In this document: piece by piece, positions 1 through 5,104 of the stretch
How the letters are laid out: each line of letters opens with the position of its first letter
Position numbering within the stretch: the first letter of the stretch is position 1
DNA from: Actinobacteria bacterium UBA4719
Lineage (GTDB): Bacteria; Actinomycetota; Actinomycetes; Actinomycetales; Dermatophilaceae
Assembly (NCBI GenBank): GCA_002404345.1
Contig: DHJN01000034.1
Location: 1-7,371 of the forward strand
Direction: 5' to 3'
DNA: 7,371 nt
Translations under genes and position numbers: made by a program
Notes under the pieces: model-generated
The model's input: only the letters and a program-made list of their open reading frames with translations
The model's database searches: none
Told to the model about the DNA's origin: nothing

Positions 1-30
1 CCGCTCTTACAGGGATGACCTGCGGGTTTG

Positions 31-103
31 CTCCCCCGACTGGACTCGAACCAGTAACCTGCCGATTAACAGTCGGCTGCTCTGCCAATTGAGCTACAGG
101 GGA
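31..103 (-). tRNA. tRNA-Asn (anticodon GTT)
   Basis: Read on the minus strand this folds into a complete 73-nt cloverleaf. The 7-bp acceptor stem is TCCCCTG/CGGGGGA, with one T-G pair. The D stem is GCTC/GAGC, and the anticodon stem GCCGA/TCGGC encloses the loop CTGTTAA, giving anticodon GTT (Asn). The T stem is ACTGG/CCAGT with loop TTCGAGT, and the discriminator base is G. No CCA is encoded: the bases after the discriminator are CAA. It delivers asparagine to AAC/AAU codons. It lies downstream of dnaG and the hypothetical gene in the same orientation, and has its own promoter-like sequence just upstream. No intron or mispaired stem is seen. Confidence 0.97.
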
Positions 104-118
104 ATGCTGCGGTGTGGA

Positions 119-124
119 ACTGTA
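119..124 (-). promoter_or_regulatory. Candidate -10 element for tRNA-Asn
   Basis: The minus-strand hexamer TACAGT fits the actinobacterial sigma-A -10 pattern TANNNT. It lies 15 nt before the mature tRNA 5' end, so initiation about 7 nt downstream would leave a leader of about 9 nt, typical for a tRNA gene. An upstream TTCATG at 18-nt spacing is only a weak -35 match. The same hexamer appears before dgt. Promoter function is inferred from motif and position. Confidence 0.45.
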
Positions 125-136
125 GCAAAGGATTTC

Positions 137-154
137 GCCAGTCATGAAACTGGC
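137..154 (-). terminator. Weak hairpin between hypothetical gene and tRNA-Asn
   Basis: GCCAGT and ACTGGC form a 6-bp perfect inverted repeat around a 6-nt loop. It begins 17 nt past the stop of the minus-strand gene ending at 172. No U-tract follows, only GAAATCC, so intrinsic termination is uncertain. It is the only obvious hairpin in this gap and could mark the end of the dgt-dnaG unit. Confidence 0.25.
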
Positions 155-171
155 TCCCGACGGCAATCCGG

Positions 172-702
172 TCAGGCCGGTAGGCCGACCTGGTCCCTCA
201 GATAGGCTAGGGCGGCCTGAACGTGCGCCTGAACCTCGGGGTCGTCGGCGCGCGCGTGGCGTCCAAGGATCGTCTGGGAAATGAGCTCGTGGGTGGCAAA
301 GTCCTGCCGTATGGCGACGCGGCCCGCGCGCCGATCCCCCAGGGTGAGGCGCGTCGAGAGCACGACACTGGCCTGTACCCGCTCACGCAGCGTCTCGGGT
401 AACAAGGTCCGCTGATCGCGGAAGGACCATTGCCCGGCGCGTCCACCGTCGGCCCAGGTCACCGTCAACGTCCCAGTCTCGGGCTCCCAGGACCCGGCGT
501 CCACGGACAGCCAGCGACGCCGAAGGATGGGCTCGACCGACGATGTCACGACCGCCAGAGTGTAGGTCGTCGCGACGACATGGGCACCGGTGTTGTCGTC
601 GACTCCGAATGCCAGCACCCGCTCGCCCTTGGCCAGCTCAAGGGCCGCCGCGATGGCCTTGGGCAGCTCGGCGCGCGAGGCCAGACGGTTGAAGAGTCCC
701 AT
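172..702 (-). CDS. Conserved hypothetical protein translationally coupled to dnaG
   Basis: This gene encodes a 176-residue soluble protein with no signal peptide or membrane helix. Its function is not known to me. The pattern is a short N-terminal helix (MGLFNRLASRAELPKAIAAAL), then 'GERVLAFG.DDNTGAHVVATTYTLAVV', '.RRRWLSVDAGSWEPETGTLTVTW' and 'LPETLRERVQASVVLS'. This alternation of short strands followed by helix looks like a PH-like beta fold, and similar uncharacterised proteins occur in actinobacteria, but that is from memory. The ATG overlaps the dnaG TGA by one base (TGATG) and no good Shine-Dalgarno precedes it. Translation therefore probably depends on ribosomes finishing dnaG, which implies a shared transcript and possibly a shared process. 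The coding call is firm; the fold suggestion is weak. Confidence 0.88.
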   Translation of the reverse strand: MGLFNRLASRAELPKAIAAALELAKGERVLAFGVDDNTGAHVVATTYTLAVVTSSVEPILRRRWLSVDAGSWEPETGTLTVTWADGGRAGQWSFRDQRTLLPETLRERVQASVVLSTRLTLGDRRAGRVAIRQDFATHELISQTILGRHARADDPEVQAHVQAALAYLRDQVGLPA

Positions 703-2756
703 CAGCCGAGCTTCGACCGCAGGTCGGCCAGCTCACGCTGCAGGATCTGAAGCTGTATGCCGAGCTCACGGCTGGCGGCGGTGGCATCGGGCGGGACACG
801 ACGCATTGCGCTGATGGCATCGCCGATCTGGCGAGTCAGCGCGACCTCCTGGATCCTGATGAGGAGCCCGTCGACATAGCGGCGCTCGGGCAGCCCGGTG
901 AGCGGGTCGACCCTGGCCGGCACCGGCGCCACCGCGAGCTCACTGACCAGAGGCCGAACCGTCAGTGCTGCGGCCTCGCTCACCCGATCAGCCCACCGGC
1001 CAAGGTGATTGGCGGCTTCGATACCGCCGGCCGCCCGGATGGCGTCGTGTACCGCACGATGCGCAGGGGCGCTGAAGGAGTCGGGAGAGATGGACTCGAA
1101 ACCCGCCGGATCGAGCAGGCTCGGGAACTGCAGCACCGCCTGCAGCAGCTGCCGCTCGGCGGAGACCACCGGGTCGCGCAGGTCCGGGCGCGCCAGCTCG
1201 AAAGCGCGCTCGTCGCCGTCGCCGTGCCCGCGTTGCCCGCCGTGCCCCTCACCCTGCTCATGACCCTGTTCATGACCCTGTTCATGACCCTGCTCATGAC
1301 CACGCTCCAAGCCGACCCGCTGCGGCGAATCGGTCACGGACTCGGTTGCCCCGGTGGACGCGTGAGTGGACGCGTGAGTGGACGGGAGCGTGGACGGGAG
1401 TGTGGACGCGCGAGCGGCCAGCCGAGTGGCCCGACCGACCTCGTTGGCTACCTGCTCGACCTCGACGCCCAGCCATCCGGCCACGGTGCGGGTGTACTCG
1501 GGACGCAGGGAACGATCGCGGATGCCGGCGACGATGGGGGCGACCGCTGCCAAGGCCCGAACCCGACCCTCGGCCGTGGTCAGGTCGAACCGGGCGATGG
1601 TGGTTCGCACGGCGAACTCGAACATCGGCACGGCGTCCTCGACGAGAGCGCGGACGGCGGAGTCTCCCCCGGCCTGGCGCAGCTCGCAGGGGTCCTTGCC
1701 GGACGCCTCCACCGCTACGAAGGACTGTGAGGCCCAGCGCTGATCCTCCCCGAACGCACGCATGGCGGCCTTCTGGCCGGCAGCGTCACCGTCGAAGGTG
1801 AAGACGACCTTGGCCGGGGCTAGGTCGCTCTCGTCACGCATGAGGCGACGCAGCACTTTGATGTGCTCGACGCCAAACGCGGTGCCGCACGTGGCCACCG
1901 CAGTCTCGATGCCGGCCAGCTGGCAGGCCATCACGTCCGTGTACCCCTCGACCACGACCGCCCGCCGATCCCTGGCGATCGCCTTCTTGGCAGCGTCAAG
2001 GCCATAGAGCACGAACGACTTCTTGTAGATCGCGGTCTCGCTGGTGTTGAGGTACTTGGCCTCGATCCGGTCATCGTCGAAGAGACGCCGGGCGCCGAAG
2101 CCCACCACATCGCCGGTGATGTCGCGAATGGGCCACATCAGGCGACCACGGAAGCGGTCGTAGAGACCACGCCCGCGACCGGCCAGCCCACCCGCGACGA
2201 TCTCGTCGTCGCTGAAACCCTTGGCACGCAGGTGTGTGGTGAGCTCCTCACCCCCGCGAGGGGAGAACCCGACACCAAACCTGTCGGCCGCCATACGGTC
2301 GAATCCGCGTTCACGCAGGAAGTCGCGACCCGCGCGCGCCTCGGGCAGGTTGACCAGCGCCGCGCTGTAGTACTCGGCAGCCACGCGATGGGCCTCGACC
2401 AGGCGCGACCGCTTGCCCAGACCCTCACCGCTGCGGGGCGAACCGCCCTCTTCGTAGCGGAGCTCCATGCCAAGCTTGGCAGCCAGGCGTTCGATCGCCT
2501 CAGCGAAGGTGAGGTGCTCGACCTTCTGCACGAAGGAGATGACGTCGCCGCCCTCGCCACACCCGAAGCAGTGCCAGGCCCCCACGGCCGGGCGGACGTT
2601 GAATGACGGGCTTTTCTCGTCATGGAACGGGCACAGCCCCTTCAGCGAGCCGGGCCCGGCGCCGCGCAAGGTGACGTGCTCGCGCACGACATCCTCGATC
2701 GACGACCGCTCCTTGACCTGAGCCACGTCGTCGGCCTTGATCAAACCCGCCACCAT
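702..2756 (-). CDS. dnaG: DNA primase DnaG
   Basis: Synthesises RNA primers for lagging-strand replication and docks on the DnaB helicase. From the chosen ATG the protein is 684 residues. The N-terminal CHC2 zinc ribbon has C42, H45, C63 and C66 (CPFH...CFGC). The primase core follows, with RFRGRLMWPI at about 201-210. The TOPRIM domain has EGYTD (E270-D274) and FDGDAAGQ (D322, D324), the metal-binding acidic residues. The C-terminal helical part, about 530-684, matches the DnaB-interacting region. The linker at about 445-525 is low complexity, with ST(L/H)(P/A) and GHEQ tandem repeats. The frame is open to 2837, but the ATG at 2756 follows GGAGG by 5 nt and begins MVAGLIKADDVAQVKER, the usual family start. 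It lies 74 bp behind dgt, and its stop overlaps the start of the next gene. All catalytic motifs are intact. Confidence 0.98.
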   Translation of the reverse strand: MVAGLIKADDVAQVKERSSIEDVVREHVTLRGAGPGSLKGLCPFHDEKSPSFNVRPAVGAWHCFGCGEGGDVISFVQKVEHLTFAEAIERLAAKLGMELRYEEGGSPRSGEGLGKRSRLVEAHRVAAEYYSAALVNLPEARAGRDFLRERGFDRMAADRFGVGFSPRGGEELTTHLRAKGFSDDEIVAGGLAGRGRGLYDRFRGRLMWPIRDITGDVVGFGARRLFDDDRIEAKYLNTSETAIYKKSFVLYGLDAAKKAIARDRRAVVVEGYTDVMACQLAGIETAVATCGTAFGVEHIKVLRRLMRDESDLAPAKVVFTFDGDAAGQKAAMRAFGEDQRWASQSFVAVEASGKDPCELRQAGGDSAVRALVEDAVPMFEFAVRTTIARFDLTTAEGRVRALAAVAPIVAGIRDRSLRPEYTRTVAGWLGVEVEQVANEVGRATRLAARASTLPSTLPSTHASTHASTGATESVTDSPQRVGLERGHEQGHEQGHEQGHEQGEGHGGQRGHGDGDERAFELARPDLRDPVVSAERQLLQAVLQFPSLLDPAGFESISPDSFSAPAHRAVHDAIRAAGGIEAANHLGRWADRVSEAAALTVRPLVSELAVAPVPARVDPLTGLPERRYVDGLLIRIQEVALTRQIGDAISAMRRVPPDATAASRELGIQLQILQRELADLRSKLG
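1251..1301 (-). repeat. 12-bp tandem repeat encoding GHEQ units in the DnaG linker
   Basis: Four 12-bp units (minus-strand GGTCATGAGCAG or one-base variants), plus a partial fifth, encode GHEQ x4 followed by GEGHGG, residues 486-502. The period is a multiple of three, so copy-number changes stay in frame. The stretch is rich in His and Glu and lies between the TOPRIM half and the helicase-binding domain. Confidence 0.9.
1353..1406 (-). repeat. 12-bp tandem repeat encoding STLP/STHA units in the DnaG linker
   Basis: About 4.5 copies of a 12-bp unit encode STLP-STLP-STHA-STHA-ST, residues 451-468. The two halves differ from each other but each pair is nearly identical at DNA level, pointing to recent duplication. 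The array keeps frame and sits 51 bp from the GHEQ array. It probably forms a flexible Ser/Thr-rich tether. Confidence 0.88.
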
Positions 2757-2760
2757 CGCC

Positions 2761-2766
2761 ACCTCC
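2761..2766 (-). promoter_or_regulatory. Strong ribosome binding site of dnaG
   Basis: Minus-strand GGAGGT, 4 nt before the ATG at 2756, is the best Shine-Dalgarno match in the window. It decides the dnaG start against the upstream in-frame start codon at 2837, which lies inside the dgt coding end and would add 27 residues not expected in the family. Confidence 0.8.
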
Positions 2767-2800
2767 GACCCGCCACAGTGCCTCCTGCTCGCCGGTGGTG

Positions 2801-2806
2801 AGTCTA
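2801..2806 (-). promoter_or_regulatory. Possible internal -10 element upstream of dnaG
   Basis: Minus-strand TAGACT fits TANNNT and lies in the 74-bp gap between dgt and dnaG, 44 nt before the dnaG ATG. No convincing -35 is seen; the position where one would fall is occupied by the GC-rich palindrome at 2817-2836. This is a weak candidate for extra dnaG transcription. Confidence 0.25.
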
Positions 2807-2816
2807 GGCGGTTGCT

Positions 2817-2836
2817 TGCTGAGCGGCCGCTCAGCA
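2817..2836. repeat. 20-bp perfect palindrome spanning the dgt stop codon
   Basis: The arms TGCTGAGCGG and CCGCTCAGCA are exact reverse complements with no loop. The dgt stop occupies 2831-2833, inside the right arm. A second inverted repeat, GCACCAG-CT-CTGGTGC at 2834-2849, overlaps it by three bases. No U-tract follows on the minus strand, so a classical terminator is unlikely. It could be a dyad operator for dnaG or an RNA stem that attenuates read-through from dgt. The palindrome is directly seen; its role is unknown. Confidence 0.75.
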
Positions 2837-4063
2837 CCAGCTCTGGTGCAACGCCCTGGCTCGGGGGTCTGACAGGGAGGCGACCTGGTCGATGATCACC
2901 CGCAGGGCGGCCCCCTCGTCGACCGCGCCCAGGAAGTCACCCCTGTGCAGGGGGTCCAGACGCTCCACGGGCTGATCGCGATAGGCGTCCACGAGCTCGT
3001 GGATCTGTGCACGCTGACCGCCCATGAGCGACCGGCGTTCGTCGGTGAACATCACGAAGTGGGCGGCCGTGCCCTTCATGACAGCGCACTCGGCCCGGAC
3101 GTCGTCGGGGATCACCAGGTCGGCGGCGTAACGAGTCAACCGACCAGCACCGTATTTTGCCCGGGTCGCCGCCCCGACCGCCTGGACGAATCGGCCGATG
3201 AGCAGGCTCGTCATGTCCTTCAGGGCGGCCAGATCGATACGAGAACCATTGTGCGACTGCGGGATCCAGCCCGTTGCGAGCAAGCGCGCCAACGCCTCGG
3301 TCAGCTCTGTGTTGTCCAGGTCCGGGGCGTACAGCTCGCGCGCCATCTCGATGACCGTCGCCATCTCGGACGGCGAACGCAATGCGCGCAGATCTACCCG
3401 TTCGGAGGCCACGCCGTCCTCAACGTCGTGAACCGAGTACGCCACGTCGTCCGACCAGTCCATCGCCTGCGCCTCGAGACAGCGTCGACCATCTGGCTGG
3501 GATCCGCGATACCAGCGGAAGACCTCGAGGTCGTCGGCATAGACGCCGAACTTGCCAGTGCCCCAACGGTTCGCGTCGTTGCCCCAGGGATACTTGCTGA
3601 CCGCGTCCAGGCTGGCCCGGGTCAGGTTGAGCCCCGCGGGACGGCCATCGACATGCACTCGCTTGGCCTCCAGGCGGGTGAGCAGACGCAGGGTCTGGGC
3701 ATTGCCCTCGAAGCCGCCGATGCGGGCCGCGACGTCGTTCAAGGCCGTCTCGCCGTTGTGGCCGAACGGCGGATGGCCGAGGTCATGCGCCAGGCACGCG
3801 GTGTCGACGAGGTCCGCGTCACACCCGAGGGCGGCACCGAACTCCCGGCCGATCTGGGCAACCTCCAGCGAGTGGGTGAGCCGGTTGCGGACGAAGTCGT
3901 CGCTGTCCGGCTGCACCACCTGGGTCTTGGCCGACAGCCGCCTCAGCGATGCCGAATGCAGTACCCGCGCACGGTCTCTGGCGAAGTCATGGCGGTCGGC
4001 CTGCTTGTGCGCCGGGTCCTCATGGACCCAACGCTCGCGATCGGCCACGGAATACGTGCTCAC
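2831..4063 (-). CDS. dgt: dGTP triphosphohydrolase-like HD-domain protein (Dgt)
   Basis: Predicted to hydrolyse dGTP, and perhaps other dNTPs, to nucleoside plus triphosphate, adjusting the dNTP pool in the cytosol. From the GTG at 4063 it is 410 residues. HD metal ligands are visible as H64 (RLTHSLEVAQ), H93-D94 (CLAHDLGHPPFGHNGE) and the aspartates in WSDDVAYSVHDVED at about 205-206. FARDRARVLHSASLRRL, GGFEGNAQTLRLLTRLE and GLNLTRASLDAVSKYPW are family signatures. The frame is open to a GTG at 4117, but that would put the start codon inside the heptamer array and add 18 unrelated residues. The 4063 start begins (M)STYSVADRERW, as relatives do. No Shine-Dalgarno is present; a TACAGT element 8 nt before the GTG suggests a leaderless mRNA. 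dnaG follows 74 bp downstream in the same direction. Confidence 0.95.
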   Translation of the reverse strand: MSTYSVADRERWVHEDPAHKQADRHDFARDRARVLHSASLRRLSAKTQVVQPDSDDFVRNRLTHSLEVAQIGREFGAALGCDADLVDTACLAHDLGHPPFGHNGETALNDVAARIGGFEGNAQTLRLLTRLEAKRVHVDGRPAGLNLTRASLDAVSKYPWGNDANRWGTGKFGVYADDLEVFRWYRGSQPDGRRCLEAQAMDWSDDVAYSVHDVEDGVASERVDLRALRSPSEMATVIEMARELYAPDLDNTELTEALARLLATGWIPQSHNGSRIDLAALKDMTSLLIGRFVQAVGAATRAKYGAGRLTRYAADLVIPDDVRAECAVMKGTAAHFVMFTDERRSLMGGQRAQIHELVDAYRDQPVERLDPLHRGDFLGAVDEGAALRVIIDQVASLSDPRARALHQSWC

Positions 4064-4071
4064 AACGACGC

Positions 4072-4077
4072 ACTGTA
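4072..4077 (-). promoter_or_regulatory. Candidate -10 element for leaderless dgt mRNA
   Basis: Minus-strand TACAGT is separated from the dgt GTG by 8 nt, so the expected transcription start is at or within a base or two of the initiation codon. A weak -35 (TTCCGG, 4095-4100, spacer 17) touches the first heptad of the repeat array. The absence of a Shine-Dalgarno before the GTG supports leaderless translation, which is common in actinobacteria. This is motif-based inference. Confidence 0.45.
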
Positions 4078-4097
4078 TGCCGCGTGGCCGCGGACCG

Positions 4098-4230
4098 GAA
4101 CACGTCTCAGGTCTCACGGCTCAAGTCACACGAGTCACGGCGCACGGCCCACGGCTCACCTCACATTGCGCACGGCGCACGGCGCACGGCGCACGGCGCA
4201 CGGCGCACGGCGCACGGCGCACGGCGCACG
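4098..4230. repeat. Heptanucleotide tandem array, 19 units
   Basis: The segment divides without gaps into 19 consecutive 7-mers. The last nine (4168-4230) are identical GCGCACG. The first ten (4098-4167) are degenerate: gaacacg, tctcagg, tctcacg, gctcaag, tcacacg, agtcacg, gcgcacg, gcccacg, gctcacc, tcacatt. In all 19 the dinucleotide CA occupies positions 4-5 of the unit. There are no spacers, so it is not a CRISPR. It is noncoding, since the period is not a multiple of three and no flanking gene reads through it. It fills the space between the dgt promoter region and the hairpin behind the membrane-protein gene. Function unknown. Confidence 0.93.
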
Positions 4231-4281
4231 AGAAGCACCGCACCACCAGAGGGAAGCCAGGGTTGGTGCGGTGCTTCTCGT
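4228..4281 (-). terminator. 18-bp perfect hairpin, likely transcription terminator
   Basis: The arms 4228-4245 (ACGAGAAGCACCGCACCA) and 4264-4281 are perfectly complementary around an 18-nt loop. The stem begins 13 nt past the stop of the minus-strand membrane-protein gene, where a terminator is expected. No U-tract follows on either strand, as is often the case for actinobacterial terminators. The last three bases of the heptamer array form the outer base pairs of the stem. Confidence 0.7.
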
Positions 4282-4294
4282 TACTCCGAGATGT

Positions 4295-4864
4295 TTAGGC
4301 GGTCGCGCCACTCGGTACCGCGGCCTGGGTGAAGGGGGAAGTGATGACCGTTGTGGTCGAGAACTTCGCCAGGACAAGGCCGATGAGTGCGAACAGGAGA
4401 CCGAGGCCCATGATCAGCGCCGCGACCCCGAAAGAGATGACCGAGGTGAAGAGCGAGGCGCGCAGGAACGAGCCGTTCATGGTGGAGGTGCGCTGGTCGG
4501 CAAGGGCTACGACGTCCTTGTTCTTCGCGATGTCCGCCTTGCTGACACCGGCTGCCGCGAGCTTCGCCTTGAGCACCTTGGCGTCGGCGCCGAGCTGGGC
4601 GTAGGTCCGGCCGCCAGCCGCCTCGAGCGAGTGGAAGTTGATCGCGCTGGCCTGGGCGTAAGCGGTGAACGGGCCGGCGACAGGCTTGCCGGCGAGCCTG
4701 CCCGGGTCCTTGTCGGTGACGTTGGCGACGGTGATGTGCTCGGCCTTGAGCTGTGAGGACACCAGACCCCAGGTGACGCCGCCCGCCGCAAACATGAGGG
4801 CGCCAGCAATGATGATGAACAGGCCGATGAACTTGACTCTTGGGTTGGTCGTGGTGGTCGACAT
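4295..4864 (-). CDS. Two-helix membrane protein ('aromatic ring-opening dioxygenase LigA' family name, probably a misnomer)
   Basis: Encodes 189 residues from the ATG at 4864. There is one helix at about 12-34 (FIGLFIIIAGALMFAAGGVTWGLV), a polar loop at about 35-132, and a second helix at about 136-166 (SLFTSVISFGVAALIMGLGLLFALIGLVL). The loop carries LKAEHITV, GRLAGKPVAGPFTAYAQASAINFHSLEAAGG.TYAQL and MNGSFLRASLFTSV. These are hallmarks, as I recall them, of actinobacterial proteins labelled LigA; nothing here resembles the real LigA dioxygenase. The loop probably faces outside. Relatives go straight from TYAQL to the TM2 motif, whereas this copy has about 30 extra residues (KVLKAKLAAAGVSKADIAKNKDVVALADQ). 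Start choice: AAGGAAG lies 9 nt upstream, the family begins here, and the in-frame extension to 4948/4951 uses AGA/AGG codons rare in this window. That upstream ATG nevertheless has a strong Shine-Dalgarno. The 18-bp hairpin follows. Confidence 0.85.
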   Translation of the reverse strand: MSTTTTNPRVKFIGLFIIIAGALMFAAGGVTWGLVSSQLKAEHITVANVTDKDPGRLAGKPVAGPFTAYAQASAINFHSLEAAGGRTYAQLGADAKVLKAKLAAAGVSKADIAKNKDVVALADQRTSTMNGSFLRASLFTSVISFGVAALIMGLGLLFALIGLVLAKFSTTTVITSPFTQAAVPSGATA

Positions 4865-4953
4865 TTTCTGCAGCTTCCTTCGAGGAAACACGTGCCTGAG
4901 GCCGAACGGCACCAGACCGGTGAATCTCCACGGATTCACTGCTCTCATCATTT

Positions 4954-4960
4954 CTCCCCT
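4954..4960 (-). promoter_or_regulatory. Strong Shine-Dalgarno before an alternative upstream start
   Basis: Minus-strand AGGGGAG precedes an ATGATG pair (first bases 4951 and 4948), 5 nt before the second ATG. That start is in frame with the membrane-protein gene and would add a basic 28-residue N-terminus (MRAVNPWRFTGLVPF...RRKLQK). A 7-bp inverted repeat (GTGAATC/GATTCAC, 4920-4939) lies in its first codons. It may be a real longer form or a chance match; the rare-codon content argues against it. Confidence 0.4.
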
Positions 4961-5029
4961 TCAGACCCACTGCTTGGACATTGGTCCTGACAAGGAAGTG
5001 ACGAAACTCACCCTCCAAAGTGCGCGCAC

Positions 5030-5104
5030 AAAAACATGCCCAGGAGTGCATTCCGGCCGCCAAGAATGGCCATGGGCCGATGCAGAATGGCCAGGGCCGG
5101 ATGC
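5030..5104 (-). terminator. Possible terminator behind the DUF2277 gene
   Basis: GCATCCGGCC immediately after the stop can pair with GGCCGGAATGC at 5048-5058, leaving one bulged base, and a T5 run follows 13 nt beyond it (5030-5034). The loop is long and contains the 21-bp duplication with several TGGCCA palindromes, so alternative folds exist. This is a modest terminator candidate. The rest of the interval to 4954 shows a 10-bp palindrome (GTGCGCGCAC, 5020-5029) and no convincing promoter. Confidence 0.3.
5063..5104. repeat. 21-bp tandem duplication next to the DUF2277 stop
   Basis: Two adjacent 21-bp units, 5063-5083 and 5084-5104, share the frame AGAATGGCCA...GATGC with a small internal difference. 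The second ends exactly one base before the DUF2277 stop triplet at 5105-5107. It is noncoding in the assigned annotation. Confidence 0.75.

Noticed and set aside
31..103. tRNA-Asn as an integration site of a mobile element
   Set aside because: No integrase or duplicated tRNA 3' end is seen in the window, and only 30 bases lie beyond the tRNA, so nothing supports an element here.
1005..1730. Plus-strand open frame of 241 codons opposite dnaG
   Set aside because: It is antisense to the DnaG linker and C-terminal domain. Its repeats (LMTLFMTLFMTL) are simply the complement of the 12-bp GHEQ array.
2757..2837. Extended dnaG start at 2837
   Set aside because: The extra 27 residues read through the palindrome and the intergenic gap, while the ATG at 2756 has a near-perfect Shine-Dalgarno and the expected N-terminus.
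4063..4117. Upstream GTG at 4117 as the dgt start
   Set aside because: The start codon lies inside the heptamer array, the extra 18 residues do not resemble the family, and the predicted -10 falls within this stretch.
4098..4230. CRISPR array or direct-repeat phage origin
   Set aside because: The units are 7 bp and directly adjacent, with no unique spacers, no cas genes and no replication initiator gene nearby.
2945..4756. Long plus-strand open frame of about 600 codons covering dgt and the repeat array
   Set aside because: It is antisense to dgt, which has full HD-domain signatures. Its protein is compositionally odd and shows the heptamer array as TAHGARR repeats. It is a high-GC shadow frame.
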